Shown here piece by piece: positions 41,721 through 51,092 of a stretch of 63,438 nt of DNA. The DNA is from Bacteroidaceae bacterium (GTDB lineage Bacteria > Bacteroidota > Bacteroidia > Bacteroidales > Bacteroidaceae): contig JAFTYI010000026.1 of the NCBI GenBank assembly GCA_017464815.1, positions 1 through 63,438 on the forward strand. Reading direction: 5' to 3'. The notes beneath the pieces are model-generated. The model saw only the letters and a program-made list of their open reading frames with translations. It did no database searches and had not been told where the DNA came from. A program made the translations under genes and the position numbers. Every line of letters starts with the position of its first letter. Within the stretch, counting starts at the first letter, position 1.

Positions 41721-43622
41721 ATGGCTAAATCTTTAATCTACGAACTGCCCAAGATTGTAGATGAGGGCAGGCGCGAAGCCCAACGTATCCTTGAACGGTT
41801 GGGTAGCGGCACGCATATCGGGCTGCAAACGAATGAATTAGTCCTCCCGTCGAAGGATATTTCCGGCCTTTGGAAAGGAAAGACGGGTGAATTGGACACC
41901 ACCGATGGGTGGATGAACCGCTTGGTGTATGGCGACAACCTCTTGGCGATGCAAGCCTTGCTTGCGGGCGACCCGGCCACGGGGCTTCCTTCGCTTCGCG
42001 GTAAAGTTGACCTTATTTATATTGACCCACCTTTTGATAGTAAGGCAGATTATCGGACGAAAATCAATTTGCCGGGAGTGGATATAGAGCAGAAGCCTAC
42101 AGTTATTGAGCAATTTGCATACGCTGATACTTGGAAGGAAGGTAGTGTCTCATACTTAAAAATGATGTATCCAAGATTAGCATTGATGAGAGAGTTATTA
42201 TCTAACAAAGGAACTCTGTATTTGCATATAGATTGGCATATTGGTCATTATGTCAAGATATTGTTAGATGAGATTTTTGGGAAAGAAAATTTTAGGAATG
42301 AAATTATTTGGAAATATACAGGTTCTTTACAGCCTAAATATGATTTTGCAAGAAAGCATGATGTTGTATTTAGATATAGTAAGTCTGATATAGTAACATT
42401 TTCTCCTGTGTATGTGCCATATTCACAAGGAACGATAAGCAGATTTGATCATGAAGATGAATTTGGTAGATACAAAATTACATACAGAGATGGAAAAGAA
42501 TATAAAACTTACATGAAAGAAGGTAAACCAATAGAGGACGTATGGATTGATGATATATTAGACATTCCTATAGTGATGAAAAATGCACGGGAGAATGTTG
42601 ACTATTCAACTCAAAAACCCGAAGCCCTCCTCGAACGCATTATCAAAGCCTCTTCCAACGAAGGTGACCTCGTCTGTGATTTCTTTGGAGGAAGTGGTAC
42701 TACCGCCGCCGTAGCCGAACGATTGGGCAGACGTTGGATAACCACCGACATAGGCAAGCCGGCTACCCTTGTGATGCGTAAGCGGTTTATCGACCAAGAG
42801 GTGAAGCCTTTCCTCTATCAAGCTATCGGTGATTATCAGAAGGAGGTGTTCGGCTCGAACAAGCTCTACAAGCGTGTTGGCGACCTCAGCCAGATAGTGA
42901 TGCAACTCTACGGAGCCATCCCCTTTACCGAAGAACAGCTGAACGACCGAAATTGGGGACAAGTGAAATCCTCGCGTACACTGGTGTTGGTGGATAGCCC
43001 CAACAAACTGACCGGCAAAGCCACCATCCGTCGGGCCGCTGAGGCCAAGAATGCCCTGTTGGGCGGAGGTTGGAGCAAAGTGGTGGTACTCGGGTGGAAC
43101 TTCGCCTTCGATGTGAGCGAAGCCATCATGCAATACAAAGATGATGTGGATGTGCTCGTCATCCCGCCCGACCTGCTCGACAAACTCAGCAAGAAGGGAT
43201 ACGAGAAACTGGTTCGCGAAGGCTCCGTGCGCTTCAGCACCCTGCAATACCTGATGTGTCGTCCCATCAGGGTCTCTCCACTTTCGCATGAAGAGGAGAA
43301 TCTGGTGGTTGAGTTGGAAAACTACGTTCTGCTCTCGCCCGACAATATACCTCTTGACGACAAGGATAAAGCCAAGTTGCAGGAAGTGATGGACAAAGAC
43401 CCATTAGCGCTGATAGAGTATTGGAGTATCGACCCCGACTACGATGGAGTGACCTTCCGTAGCACGTGGCAAGACTATAGAGAGAACACCGAAAACGACA
43501 GAGACCCGCTACATTGCATCTACACCGCTGTCCTCCGTGTGCCCCGCAAGGCCGGACGTACGGTGTGCATCAAGGCAGTGGATGTGTTCGGTTTTGAGAG
43601 TATGGTAACGGAAACAATATAG
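41721..43622 (+). CDS. mod: Type III restriction-modification system, Mod methyltransferase subunit
   Basis: Protein of 633 residues from ATG at 41721 ([13 protein letters not shown]). Motif order is that of beta-class N6-adenine methyltransferases: the catalytic motif [11 protein letters not shown] near residue 102, a target-recognition region (about 130-290), then the SAM motif [10 protein letters not shown] near residue 322. Mod recognises and methylates the site and directs the Res subunit. The recognition region is far more A/T-rich than its flanks, suggesting exchange of specificity. The Res gene follows after 4 bp. Confidence 0.92.
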   Translation: MAKSLIYELPKIVDEGRREAQRILERLGSGTHIGLQTNELVLPSKDISGLWKGKTGELDTTDGWMNRLVYGDNLLAMQALLAGDPATGLPSLRGKVDLIYIDPPFDSKADYRTKINLPGVDIEQKPTVIEQFAYADTWKEGSVSYLKMMYPRLALMRELLSNKGTLYLHIDWHIGHYVKILLDEIFGKENFRNEIIWKYTGSLQPKYDFARKHDVVFRYSKSDIVTFSPVYVPYSQGTISRFDHEDEFGRYKITYRDGKEYKTYMKEGKPIEDVWIDDILDIPIVMKNARENVDYSTQKPEALLERIIKASSNEGDLVCDFFGGSGTTAAVAERLGRRWITTDIGKPATLVMRKRFIDQEVKPFLYQAIGDYQKEVFGSNKLYKRVGDLSQIVMQLYGAIPFTEEQLNDRNWGQVKSSRTLVLVDSPNKLTGKATIRRAAEAKNALLGGGWSKVVVLGWNFAFDVSEAIMQYKDDVDVLVIPPDLLDKLSKKGYEKLVREGSVRFSTLQYLMCRPIRVSPLSHEEENLVVELENYVLLSPDNIPLDDKDKAKLQEVMDKDPLALIEYWSIDPDYDGVTFRSTWQDYRENTENDRDPLHCIYTAVLRVPRKAGRTVCIKAVDVFGFESMVTETI

Positions 43623-43626
43623 AGCC

Positions 43627-46521
43627 ATGAAAACAGACATATCCCTTGAATTGGCCCATCGGTTGAGCGCCGATGTGAATGCCGCCTTTGCCGACGGTTC
43701 GATGATGGAAGCCGTGACACCCGTCACCGCCGACCTGCTCCGCTATTGGTTTACCGAAGCCTACATGAACGAACGCCGTTTCAATTTCCATGACGGGCAA
43801 CGGCAAAGCATTCTCAATGTCATCTATCTGCACGAGGTGCTGAAGGTAGAGAGTGTGAGCGAAATCTATGAAAAGGCAGCTCCTGACCTGATGGCGGAAG
43901 CTGACATGGAAGCTTTCTGTAAAGAGAAGTACAACATCCCGAAGTATGCCGTGAAGATGGCCACCGGCACGGGAAAGACATGGGTGATGCACGCTCTCCT
44001 GCTCTGGCAAATGTTGAATGCCCGCCACGAGGAGGAGAAGAGCGGACGATATACCAAGAATTTCCTCATCGTGGCACCGGGCTTGGTGGTGTATGACCGT
44101 TTGCTCGATGCCTACCTCGGTCGTCTGAAACCGGGGAGTAACGAACGCGACCCCAGTACCAATGATTTCTACCGTAACCAAGAACTGTTCATTCCTCCCC
44201 AATACCGCGACGAAGTGTTTGGCTTCATCCAAAACAATGTGGTGAGCAAGGAGGATGGCATCGGACGGAAAATAACGGGCGATGGTTTCATCGGCTTGAC
44301 CAACTGGCATCTTTTCCTCGGTTATGAAGAGGAGCAGACGGAGGACGAACTGCCTGATGCTCCGCCCTCCATCATCGGTGACATCCTTCCGCTACGTCCG
44401 GGAGTCAGTGCGGGCAATGCGCTGGATGCGCTTGACCGCCAATACTTGCGTGGCAATGAGTTGGAGTACTTGGCCGAGATGACCGATTTGATGGTCATCA
44501 ACGACGAGGCACACCACATCCATGAAAACATGGTGGCTGGCGAAGTGACGGAAGTGGAGTGGCAACGGGGATTGAACTATATTGCCCAATCGAAGGGCAA
44601 GCGCTTCTTTCAGATTGATTTTTCGGCTACACCCTACGACACCAGTGGAAGCGGAAAGAAAAAGACGAAGCACTACTTCCCGCACATCGTGGTAGATTTT
44701 GACCTGACCACGGCTATGAAGCAGGGATTGGTGAAGACACTGCTATTGGACAAACGGCAGGAACTGACGGAGTTGGAAGGACTGGATTACAAGGCCGTCC
44801 GCGACGAACGCAACAAGGTGGTGGGCTTGAGCGAGGGGCAACGCTTGATGCTACGTGCAGGCTTGGCGAAACTCCGCATTCTGGAAGAGGGGTTTGTGAA
44901 GATTGATGCTGCGAAATACCCTAAGATGCTGGTGATGTGTGAAGACACATCGGTCACCCCCTTTGTAGAAAAGTTCCTGATGGAAGAGGGACTGATGCCT
45001 GACGATGTGCTCCGCATAGACAGTACCGCGAAGGGTGAACTGAAGGATGCCGAGTGGATGCGGGTGAAGGAACGGTTGTTCAATGTTGATAACTATGCTT
45101 CGCCCAAAGTCATCGTGTCGGTACTGATGCTTCGCGAAGGTTTCGACGTGAATAACATTTGCGTAATTGTTCCCTTGCGTTCGTCGCAGGCCAGCATCCT
45201 TCTTGAGCAGACGGTAGGTCGTGGCCTCCGCCTGATGTGGCGCGAACCTGAATATCAGGAGGAGAAGATGGAGAACCGTCGTAACGTGCTTATCAAGAAA
45301 CAACAACCCAAATCGTACATCGACATGCTCTCCATTGTGGAGCATCCGGCTTTCGACCAATTTTACAAAGAGCTGATGGCGGAGGGCTTGGCCGGTACGG
45401 ACGAAGGCGAACTGAGCGGTGGAGGTGTCGTGACCGGAGATCTGATAAAAGTGGGATTGAAGGAAAACTATGCGGATTACGACATGTTTTGGCCGATGGT
45501 CATCCGCGATGCGGAGGAAGAGATTACTCCTTCACAAATAGACCTCCGCACGTTGCAACCTTTCACGGCTTTCAGCCTTGACCACTTGCGTACATACTTG
45601 GCTATCGGTGGCGAAACTTTTGTGTCGCAAGCTGTCATCACGGAAACTACCTTTGGCAGGTATCAGGTAAAGGCTGACCTCTTTACGGCAACGAGCTACA
45701 ATGAATACCTGATGAAATTGCTCCGCACCATCACTACGCGTATGGATAGAGTGGGAGCACGTGCCACCCGCGAATTGCCTACTTTGCAGATTAACCAACG
45801 GGAGATTATTCGCATTATGGACATTTACATCCGCACCCGTTTGTTTGGTACGGTGTTCAATCCGTTTGAGGGCAACGATTGGAAAATCCTGCTATCGAAG
45901 AATGCCATTGTCACCCAACATATTATTAAGGAGATGAGCCTTGCCATTCATCGGATGCAAGAGAGTGTGATGACCAGTGAGGCGGTGGTGGAAAAACTTT
46001 GGTTTTCAGCCGTGGCAACCCTCCGCATCCGCGAAAGCTACTCGATGGAGTTGGAAAAGGTGATTTACGAACGGGTGGGCTATCCGTCGAACAAAGGCGG
46101 ATTTGAGAAGGCTTTCTCAGAATTCCTCGACAGGAATGCAAGCGTAGAGCGTTTCCTGAAAATCAATGAAAACCAGCATCGGTTTGCTTCACTATTCTAT
46201 ATCCGTGAAGACGGATTGTTGGCATCGTATCATCCGGACTTTATGGTGTGTACGGATAACAAAGTCTATATCATCGAAACGAAAGGGGATGACAAGGTAC
46301 TTGACAAGAATGTGCAACGCAAGAAACTTGCAACCGTGGAGTGGTGCAAGAAAATCAATCAGTTGGACGAGGATCACCGCATGAATCGTACGTGGGAATA
46401 CGTGCTTCTGAGCGAAACATCCTTCTATGCCTTAGCCAGAAGTGGAGCTGCCCTCGAAGAGATTTGTGCTCTGAACAAGGTTTCCATGTCAGAGAGTAGT
46501 GGCAGGTTGTTTGAGGAGTGA
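43627..46521 (+). CDS. res: Type III restriction-modification system, Res helicase-endonuclease subunit
   Basis: Protein of 964 residues. The SF2 helicase core has ATGTGKTWVMHALLLW near residue 112, NDEAHHIHENM near 292, FSATPYDTSGSG and the C-terminal QTVGRGLRLMW arginine-finger motif VI. The C-terminal nuclease domain carries YHPDFMVCTDNKVYIIETKGDD near residue 870 (PD...ETK), the PD-(D/E)xK signature. It cleaves DNA between two head-to-head unmethylated sites with ATP hydrolysis. No frameshift is visible, so the system appears active. Confidence 0.92.
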   Translation: MKTDISLELAHRLSADVNAAFADGSMMEAVTPVTADLLRYWFTEAYMNERRFNFHDGQRQSILNVIYLHEVLKVESVSEIYEKAAPDLMAEADMEAFCKEKYNIPKYAVKMATGTGKTWVMHALLLWQMLNARHEEEKSGRYTKNFLIVAPGLVVYDRLLDAYLGRLKPGSNERDPSTNDFYRNQELFIPPQYRDEVFGFIQNNVVSKEDGIGRKITGDGFIGLTNWHLFLGYEEEQTEDELPDAPPSIIGDILPLRPGVSAGNALDALDRQYLRGNELEYLAEMTDLMVINDEAHHIHENMVAGEVTEVEWQRGLNYIAQSKGKRFFQIDFSATPYDTSGSGKKKTKHYFPHIVVDFDLTTAMKQGLVKTLLLDKRQELTELEGLDYKAVRDERNKVVGLSEGQRLMLRAGLAKLRILEEGFVKIDAAKYPKMLVMCEDTSVTPFVEKFLMEEGLMPDDVLRIDSTAKGELKDAEWMRVKERLFNVDNYASPKVIVSVLMLREGFDVNNICVIVPLRSSQASILLEQTVGRGLRLMWREPEYQEEKMENRRNVLIKKQQPKSYIDMLSIVEHPAFDQFYKELMAEGLAGTDEGELSGGGVVTGDLIKVGLKENYADYDMFWPMVIRDAEEEITPSQIDLRTLQPFTAFSLDHLRTYLAIGGETFVSQAVITETTFGRYQVKADLFTATSYNEYLMKLLRTITTRMDRVGARATRELPTLQINQREIIRIMDIYIRTRLFGTVFNPFEGNDWKILLSKNAIVTQHIIKEMSLAIHRMQESVMTSEAVVEKLWFSAVATLRIRESYSMELEKVIYERVGYPSNKGGFEKAFSEFLDRNASVERFLKINENQHRFASLFYIREDGLLASYHPDFMVCTDNKVYIIETKGDDKVLDKNVQRKKLATVEWCKKINQLDEDHRMNRTWEYVLLSETSFYALARSGAALEEICALNKVSMSESSGRLFEE

Positions 46522-46533
46522 GATAAAAAGAAG

Positions 46534-46577
46534 AAAGTGGGGATAACCGCGAGGGTTATGCTCCACTTTTATTTTTG
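46534..46577 (+). terminator. Terminator after res
   Basis: AAAGTGG with ATAACC pairs with GGTTAT and CCACTTT around a short loop, and ATTTTTG follows. It is 12 bp downstream of the stop codon. Confidence 0.8.
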
Positions 46578-46590
46578 ACTTATCTTCGGA

Positions 46591-46810
46591 TTAATTGCCG
46601 GTAATCAGTGATTCCACTTTACAAATGAAATCGCGTGAAAGATTTACTATTTCATGGACATCTTTTTCTGTAATGTCATAAGCACAATTGTAATCGGCTT
46701 TCTGACGAAGTTGCATCATACGGGCAAGAAAACTTCCATAAGTCTTTCCTACAAGTTCAGGTTTTACAAAGTGCAAACTAAATTGAGAAACCACTCCCTC
46801 GTGCTTGTGA
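46591..46810 (-). pseudogene. 5'-truncated HEPN-domain toxin
   Basis: The minus-strand frame carries HKHEGVVSQFSLHFVKPEL, then MMQLRQKADYNCAYDITE and DFICKVESLITGN before TAA. This is the C-terminal half of the HEPN domain (the H-x-G-V-x-x-x-F segment and the RQKADY helix). The N-terminal helices, including the RNase R-x4-6-H motif, are absent: the frame runs directly into the end of the MNT gene. The toxin of this MNT/HEPN pair is therefore broken. Confidence 0.75.
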
Positions 46811-46811
46811 G

Positions 46812-47123
46812 TTATACAAGATTGATTCCGTCGCGCAAAACATTAGCGTAGAAAGGGGTAATCCGATAAGACTCCCATTCTTTCTTGGTGTACATGATGG
46901 GATTGATTTCTTCTCCCAAGTCGCAACCTAACAGGACAAACGGATAGCTTACGTTGTCATAGTCTGACTGCTCAAGTTGTTCCTTGTCCAATAAGATGAG
47001 AATATCCCAATCTGAACCTGCCCGTGCTTCTCCACGGGCACGAGAACCGTAAAGTATAGCTTGACTACCTTTGGGAATAGCTTTTATCGCTACGTCTTTT
47101 ATCCTTAGAAGTTCATCATTCAT
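46812..47123 (-). CDS. MNT-type nucleotidyltransferase domain antitoxin
   Basis: Protein of 103 residues. The motif ILYGSRARGEARAGSDWDILIL is the GS-x10-DxD nucleotidyltransferase signature. In MNT/HEPN modules it AMPylates the HEPN toxin and so neutralises it. The start at 47123 (MNDELL) was chosen because the -7 element at 47139 predicts transcription from about 47133; the ATG at 47132 would be almost leaderless. The HEPN partner downstream is truncated, while this gene is intact. Confidence 0.85.
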   Translation of the reverse strand: MNDELLRIKDVAIKAIPKGSQAILYGSRARGEARAGSDWDILILLDKEQLEQSDYDNVSYPFVLLGCDLGEEINPIMYTKKEWESYRITPFYANVLRDGINLV

Positions 47124-47138
47124 ATTCTTCATTTTTTG

Positions 47139-47202
47139 CAAAGATACAAATATTGCACAAAAAAATGTGCATAATTCGGGAAAAGTGCACAAAAAAATGT
47201 GC
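47139..47202 (-). promoter_or_regulatory. Promoter with tandem identical palindromes, MNT gene
   Basis: On the minus strand TATCTTTG occupies 47146-47139. Upstream are two identical copies of GCACAAAAAAATGTGC (47155-47170 and 47187-47202), 32 bp apart, with ATTCGGGAAAAG between them, as at AAA ATPase 2. The layout matches the AAA ATPase 1 promoter. Repression by the MNT/HEPN complex is a reasonable inference. Confidence 0.7.
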
Positions 47203-47287
47203 AAATTGCTTGTTCGGGAGATATGGATGCCCTTTTCTGCTGATTTCCTTCTCTTTTCTGTAACTTGACCAACAAATCCACTCCATC

Positions 47288-47320
47288 TTTTGCTCTTTCG
47301 GTGGAAAAGGTGTATTTTTG
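47288..47320 (+). promoter_or_regulatory. Promoter of dnaG
   Basis: TTTTG at 47288-47292 and TATTTTTG at 47313-47320, 20 bp apart, match the Bacteroidota promoter. The start codon is 8 bp downstream, so the leader is very short. Confidence 0.7.
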
Positions 47321-47327
47321 CACTCCA

Positions 47328-49511
47328 ATGATTGACCAAGCTACCATAGACCGGATATTGGACGCGGCGCAGATTGTGGACGTGGTGTCGGAGTTCGTCA
47401 CGCTGAAGAGGGCGGGGGTGAACTATAAGGGACTGTGCCCGTTCCACAACGAGAAGACACCGTCGTTTGTGGTGTCGCCCTCAAAGGGACTGTGCAAGTG
47501 CTTCTCCTGCGGAAAGGGAGGAAACGTGGTGCATTTCATCATGGAGCACGAGCAGCTGAACTACTACGAGGCACTGAAGTGGCTGGCCAACAAGTATCAC
47601 ATCGAAATAAAAGAGCGCGAACTGAGCAACGAGGAGAAGCAGGCGCAGAACGATCGCGAGAGTATGTTTGTGGTGAACGACTTTGCCAACAACTACTTTC
47701 AGAATCTCCTCCACAATCATGTGGACGGGCAGAGCATCGGACTGGCTTACTTCCGCCAGCGTGGTTTCCGCGACGACATTATCCGCAAGTTCCAGTTGGG
47801 CTACAGCTTGACCGAGCGCGATGCCTTGGCCAAGGAGGCTAAGCGAAAGGGTTTCAAGGAGGAGTTCTTGGAAAAGACCGGCCTTTGCTACCGGCGCGAC
47901 AACGACGGACAGTTGCGCGACCGCTTTTGGGGGCGTGTGATGTTCCCTGTGCATACGCTCAGTGGCAAGGTCATCGCCTTTGGTGGCCGTGTGTTGAAGA
48001 CCGACGGCAAGGTGGCGAAGTACGTCAATTCCCCCGAATCGGACATCTATCACAAGAGCAACGAACTCTATGGCATCTATTTTGCCAAGCAGGCCATCGT
48101 CAGGGACGACCGTTGCTTCTTGGTGGAGGGTTACACCGACGTCATCAGCATGCACCAGGCGGGCATCGAGAACGTGGTGGCCTCGTCGGGCACTTCGCTC
48201 ACTTCCGGGCAAATCCGTCTGATTCATCGTTTTACAAACAATATCACCGTGCTTTATGATGGCGATGGGGCTGGCATCAAGGCCTCCATCCGAGGCATCG
48301 ACATGTTGTTGGAGGAGGGCATGAACATCAAGGTGGTCCTTCTGCCCGACGGTGAAGACCCCGACAGCTTTGCACGCAAGCACAACGCCACCGACTACAA
48401 GGCTTACATCAATGCGCACGAAGTCGACTTCATCCGCTTCAAGACCAACCTGTTGCTCGAAGAGGTGGGCAACGACCCCATCAAGCGGGCCACGCTCATC
48501 GGCGACATTGTGCACAGCATCTCCGTCATTCCCGAAAACATCGTGCGCTCGGTCTATATCCACGAATGCAGCCAACTGCTTCAGGTGGAGGAAAAACTGC
48601 TGGTGCAGGAGGTGAACAAGCTGATGACGCGCACCAAGGAGGAGAAGCAGGCCGCTGCCGAGAAACAGCGTCAGCGCGAGGCCGCCAAGGCAGAACGTAT
48701 GCAACAATCGAATCTTCCCGCATCCGATGGCGAAATCCCCGTGGAGCTGTTGGGAAGTCCGGAGCCTCCTCCCATGGAGGGATTGGATGTTCCTCCTCCC
48801 CCGATGGAAGAGGGTGGGAGTGAGGGAGCGTATGTGCCACCTCCTTCCGCACCATTCCCATCTGAAGGTGGTGAAGGGAGCTCAAATGACAGGGTAGGAC
48901 ATTCTACTCCCCTCCCTTGGGAGGGACAGGGGGAGGGCTTGTTCAAGCAAAAGAAATCTTATCACGACAAGGAGGTGTTGCTGATGCAGCAGGTGGTGCG
49001 CTATGGCGAGCGGGTGATGTATGCCATGGAGGACGAGAGCGGGGCATCCCGTGAGGTGACAGTGGCCGAGCATGTGGCATCCGACTTGGCTGTGGACAGT
49101 CTGGAGTTGCAAGACCCCATGCACCGTCGTATGCTCGACGAGGTGATGCAGCGCATCCACAACACGGGTTTTGTGGCTTCGCGCTACTTCTTTTCCCATC
49201 CCGACCCGCAGGTGGCCCGCTTGGCTGCCGACCTCAGCAGCGACCGCTATCAGCTCAGCAAGTATCACTCCCGCTCGCAGAAGGTGGTGACTGACGACGA
49301 ACGTCTCTGTGAACTGGTCCCCCACCTGCTTACCGACCTCAAATTGGCCATCGTGGAGGACGAGCTGAAGCAGGTGCTGACCGCCCTTCAGGACCGTTCC
49401 GTCATGTCCGACGCCGCCCGCTACATGGAGGTGATGAAGCGCTATAAGGACCTTTCCGAAGTACAACGCGCCATTGCCAAACGTGCCGGTGACCGCGTGG
49501 TATTGTCATAA
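47328..49511 (+). CDS. dnaG: DNA primase
   Basis: Protein of 727 residues, start MIDQATIDRIL. It has the zinc-binding domain CPFHNEKTPSF with CFSCGKGGN (residues 38-65), then the catalytic core with TOPRIM motifs VEGYTDVISMHQAG near residue 267 and VLYDGDGAGIKASI near 309. A long proline/glycine-rich linker (about 470-545) precedes a C-terminal helicase-binding helical region. It synthesises RNA primers on the lagging strand. A GC-rich hairpin repeat (48907-48938) encodes part of the linker (PLPWEGQGEG). Confidence 0.94.
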   Translation: MIDQATIDRILDAAQIVDVVSEFVTLKRAGVNYKGLCPFHNEKTPSFVVSPSKGLCKCFSCGKGGNVVHFIMEHEQLNYYEALKWLANKYHIEIKERELSNEEKQAQNDRESMFVVNDFANNYFQNLLHNHVDGQSIGLAYFRQRGFRDDIIRKFQLGYSLTERDALAKEAKRKGFKEEFLEKTGLCYRRDNDGQLRDRFWGRVMFPVHTLSGKVIAFGGRVLKTDGKVAKYVNSPESDIYHKSNELYGIYFAKQAIVRDDRCFLVEGYTDVISMHQAGIENVVASSGTSLTSGQIRLIHRFTNNITVLYDGDGAGIKASIRGIDMLLEEGMNIKVVLLPDGEDPDSFARKHNATDYKAYINAHEVDFIRFKTNLLLEEVGNDPIKRATLIGDIVHSISVIPENIVRSVYIHECSQLLQVEEKLLVQEVNKLMTRTKEEKQAAAEKQRQREAAKAERMQQSNLPASDGEIPVELLGSPEPPPMEGLDVPPPPMEEGGSEGAYVPPPSAPFPSEGGEGSSNDRVGHSTPLPWEGQGEGLFKQKKSYHDKEVLLMQQVVRYGERVMYAMEDESGASREVTVAEHVASDLAVDSLELQDPMHRRMLDEVMQRIHNTGFVASRYFFSHPDPQVARLAADLSSDRYQLSKYHSRSQKVVTDDERLCELVPHLLTDLKLAIVEDELKQVLTALQDRSVMSDAARYMEVMKRYKDLSEVQRAIAKRAGDRVVLS
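48907..48938. repeat. GC-rich dispersed hairpin repeat inside dnaG
   Basis: CTCCCCTCCC and GGGAGGG pair around TT, and ACAGGGGGAGGG follows. It keeps the dnaG reading frame, encoding part of the flexible linker. It matches the copies at 53116 and 40093 in layout. Confidence 0.75.
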
Positions 49512-49521
49512 AACTGCTAAA

Positions 49522-49574
49522 TTTGCACTCGCTGAGTGCAAATTTTCTTCATTTTTGCACTTTGTGAGTGCAAA
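49522..49574. promoter_or_regulatory. Orphan tandem palindrome pair (32-bp spacing)
   Basis: TTTGCACTCGCTGAGTGCAA (49522-49541) and TTTGCACTTTGTGAGTGCAA (49554-49573) are palindromes with a short centre, 32 bp apart. The layout is that of the MNT and AAA ATPase promoters, but no AAA or MNT gene follows; a terminator hairpin does. It is probably what remains after loss of such a gene. Confidence 0.65.
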
Positions 49575-49580
49575 TTTCAA

Positions 49581-49619
49581 AGAATCCAAGAACCACCATC
49601 ACGGTGACTCTTGGATTCT
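49581..49619. terminator. Hairpin terminator after dnaG
   Basis: AGAATCCAAGA (49581-49591) and TCTTGGATTCT (49609-49619) pair perfectly, with an inner CACC/GGTG stem. There is no T tract; it may stop transcription from both sides between dnaG and the convergent PL22 gene. Confidence 0.6.
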
Positions 49620-49741
49620 GCGCGCAATAGTATCAACTTAATGTACTCAAAAAAGTATTTTACTCTTTCCAATCCCCCTCTTCCAGTTCAAGTCTGCTTA
49701 AGTAATACACCGCTACATGACTGATTTGGGACGATGGAACC

Positions 49742-51091
49742 TCACTTGATTTGTTCCAAGTCAACCATCATCAGGTTGAGTCGTTTCCCATTGGTGAAAT
49801 GTCCCGATTGGAACAGGAGATAACGGCCGCAAGGGCTGAAATGAGGATGTGCATGATCTGGTTTCATGCGACAATCAGTAGCAATCAGGGTGCGTTCACC
49901 TGTGGCAACATTGATGAGATAAACATTGCCTGCAAAGGTGTCTCCCGCAGCATATTTCCCATCCCGGGTAGAATTGCAATGCCAAAATCCACGACCGCCC
50001 AACATAGGTTTCCCATTAAGATCCGAGCCTTCAAGCTCAACATTGCCTAAGCACTCAACATCATTGTTGCGAAGATTAAGGCGCATGATGCCTGTTGCTT
50101 GCTTGCGAAGGCGGTCCTGAAAACCAAGGATGTTGAAATAGACATAATCCTTGGTCTGGAATGTCTCGTGTGTCACCCAGTCAAGCGGAGTCTCCTTGTA
50201 GATAGGGCGGAAGTCAGATCCGTCGGCCCGCACGTACCAGATGCGTTGATGGGTATCACCACCAGTCTCGTTGCAGAAGAGAATCTCGTCGTTTATGAAG
50301 CGGCTGGCTTGTATGTGTCCCACCTTGAAGAGGGTGTTCACTACGATGGAGACTTCTCCCGTGCGGAGATTGATTTTGCGTACACCTCCCAATGAAGGTT
50401 TTATCTTGATGGGTTGGTTGCCGGCAGGCGTGAAAGCTTGTTCCATCATTTGGCGCTTCTCCTCTTCCGTACCTTTGCGCTCTACAACGATGTAGGCAAA
50501 ATCGTCGTCACAACTGATGCACCACCCGCCTGGCCGACCCAGAATGGAGTCATTCATGGGCATGGAGGCAAGGAGGTGCTCATACTTGTCGTGTGACTTC
50601 ACCTTACCGGCCAATGCATCTTGCCACAATTCGTCGATGTTCATGCGATAGAGGTTCCAAGTCTGTTCTCCCGTGGCTTTCTTGCGCTTGTTCAAAACGT
50701 CCACACGGCGGTTGATAAAGATGTCATTGCTCCGATTGGCCATGAACACACTGCCATGGTCGCCATCGGTAATCTGCAAGATGCGTCCGGTGGCCACCTC
50801 CATCAGGAAGAACTGGCCTTGCCGTTTGTCACCTCCGGCACGCACACTGGAGCGAAAGAGCAGAAATCGCTGGTCGGCCGACCACATGGGGTCTGTCTGA
50901 TAGATATACGAGTCATGTGAAACTGTGTCAGTCAGCACTTTGATTTCGATGCCAGTGACAGCATCTTTATAAGTGGTCCACTCCGTAGGATAGATAGTTC
51001 CCAACGGATTGGGTTTGCTCTCGTTTTTCTTGGCAGAGGCGGTTCCCAAGAACAGTATGGCGATTAATGATAGGATTGTGCGCATAATCAT
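49742..51091 (-). CDS. Oligogalacturonate lyase, polysaccharide lyase family 22
   Basis: Protein of 449 residues with a signal peptide (residues 1-20, FLGTASA). The beta-propeller of PL22 is seen in DPMWSADQRFLLFRSS, GHIQASRFINDEILFCNE and PDHAHPHFSPCGRYLLFQSGH, which holds metal-binding histidines. It cleaves short unsaturated oligogalacturonides to monomers in the periplasm, following PL1-type depolymerisation. It is directly downstream of the LamG-DUF362 gene and GH2 gene on the same strand. Confidence 0.88.
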   Translation of the reverse strand: MIMRTILSLIAILFLGTASAKKNESKPNPLGTIYPTEWTTYKDAVTGIEIKVLTDTVSHDSYIYQTDPMWSADQRFLLFRSSVRAGGDKRQGQFFLMEVATGRILQITDGDHGSVFMANRSNDIFINRRVDVLNKRKKATGEQTWNLYRMNIDELWQDALAGKVKSHDKYEHLLASMPMNDSILGRPGGWCISCDDDFAYIVVERKGTEEEKRQMMEQAFTPAGNQPIKIKPSLGGVRKINLRTGEVSIVVNTLFKVGHIQASRFINDEILFCNETGGDTHQRIWYVRADGSDFRPIYKETPLDWVTHETFQTKDYVYFNILGFQDRLRKQATGIMRLNLRNNDVECLGNVELEGSDLNGKPMLGGRGFWHCNSTRDGKYAAGDTFAGNVYLINVATGERTLIATDCRMKPDHAHPHFSPCGRYLLFQSGHFTNGKRLNLMMVDLEQIK

Positions 51092-51092
51092 C

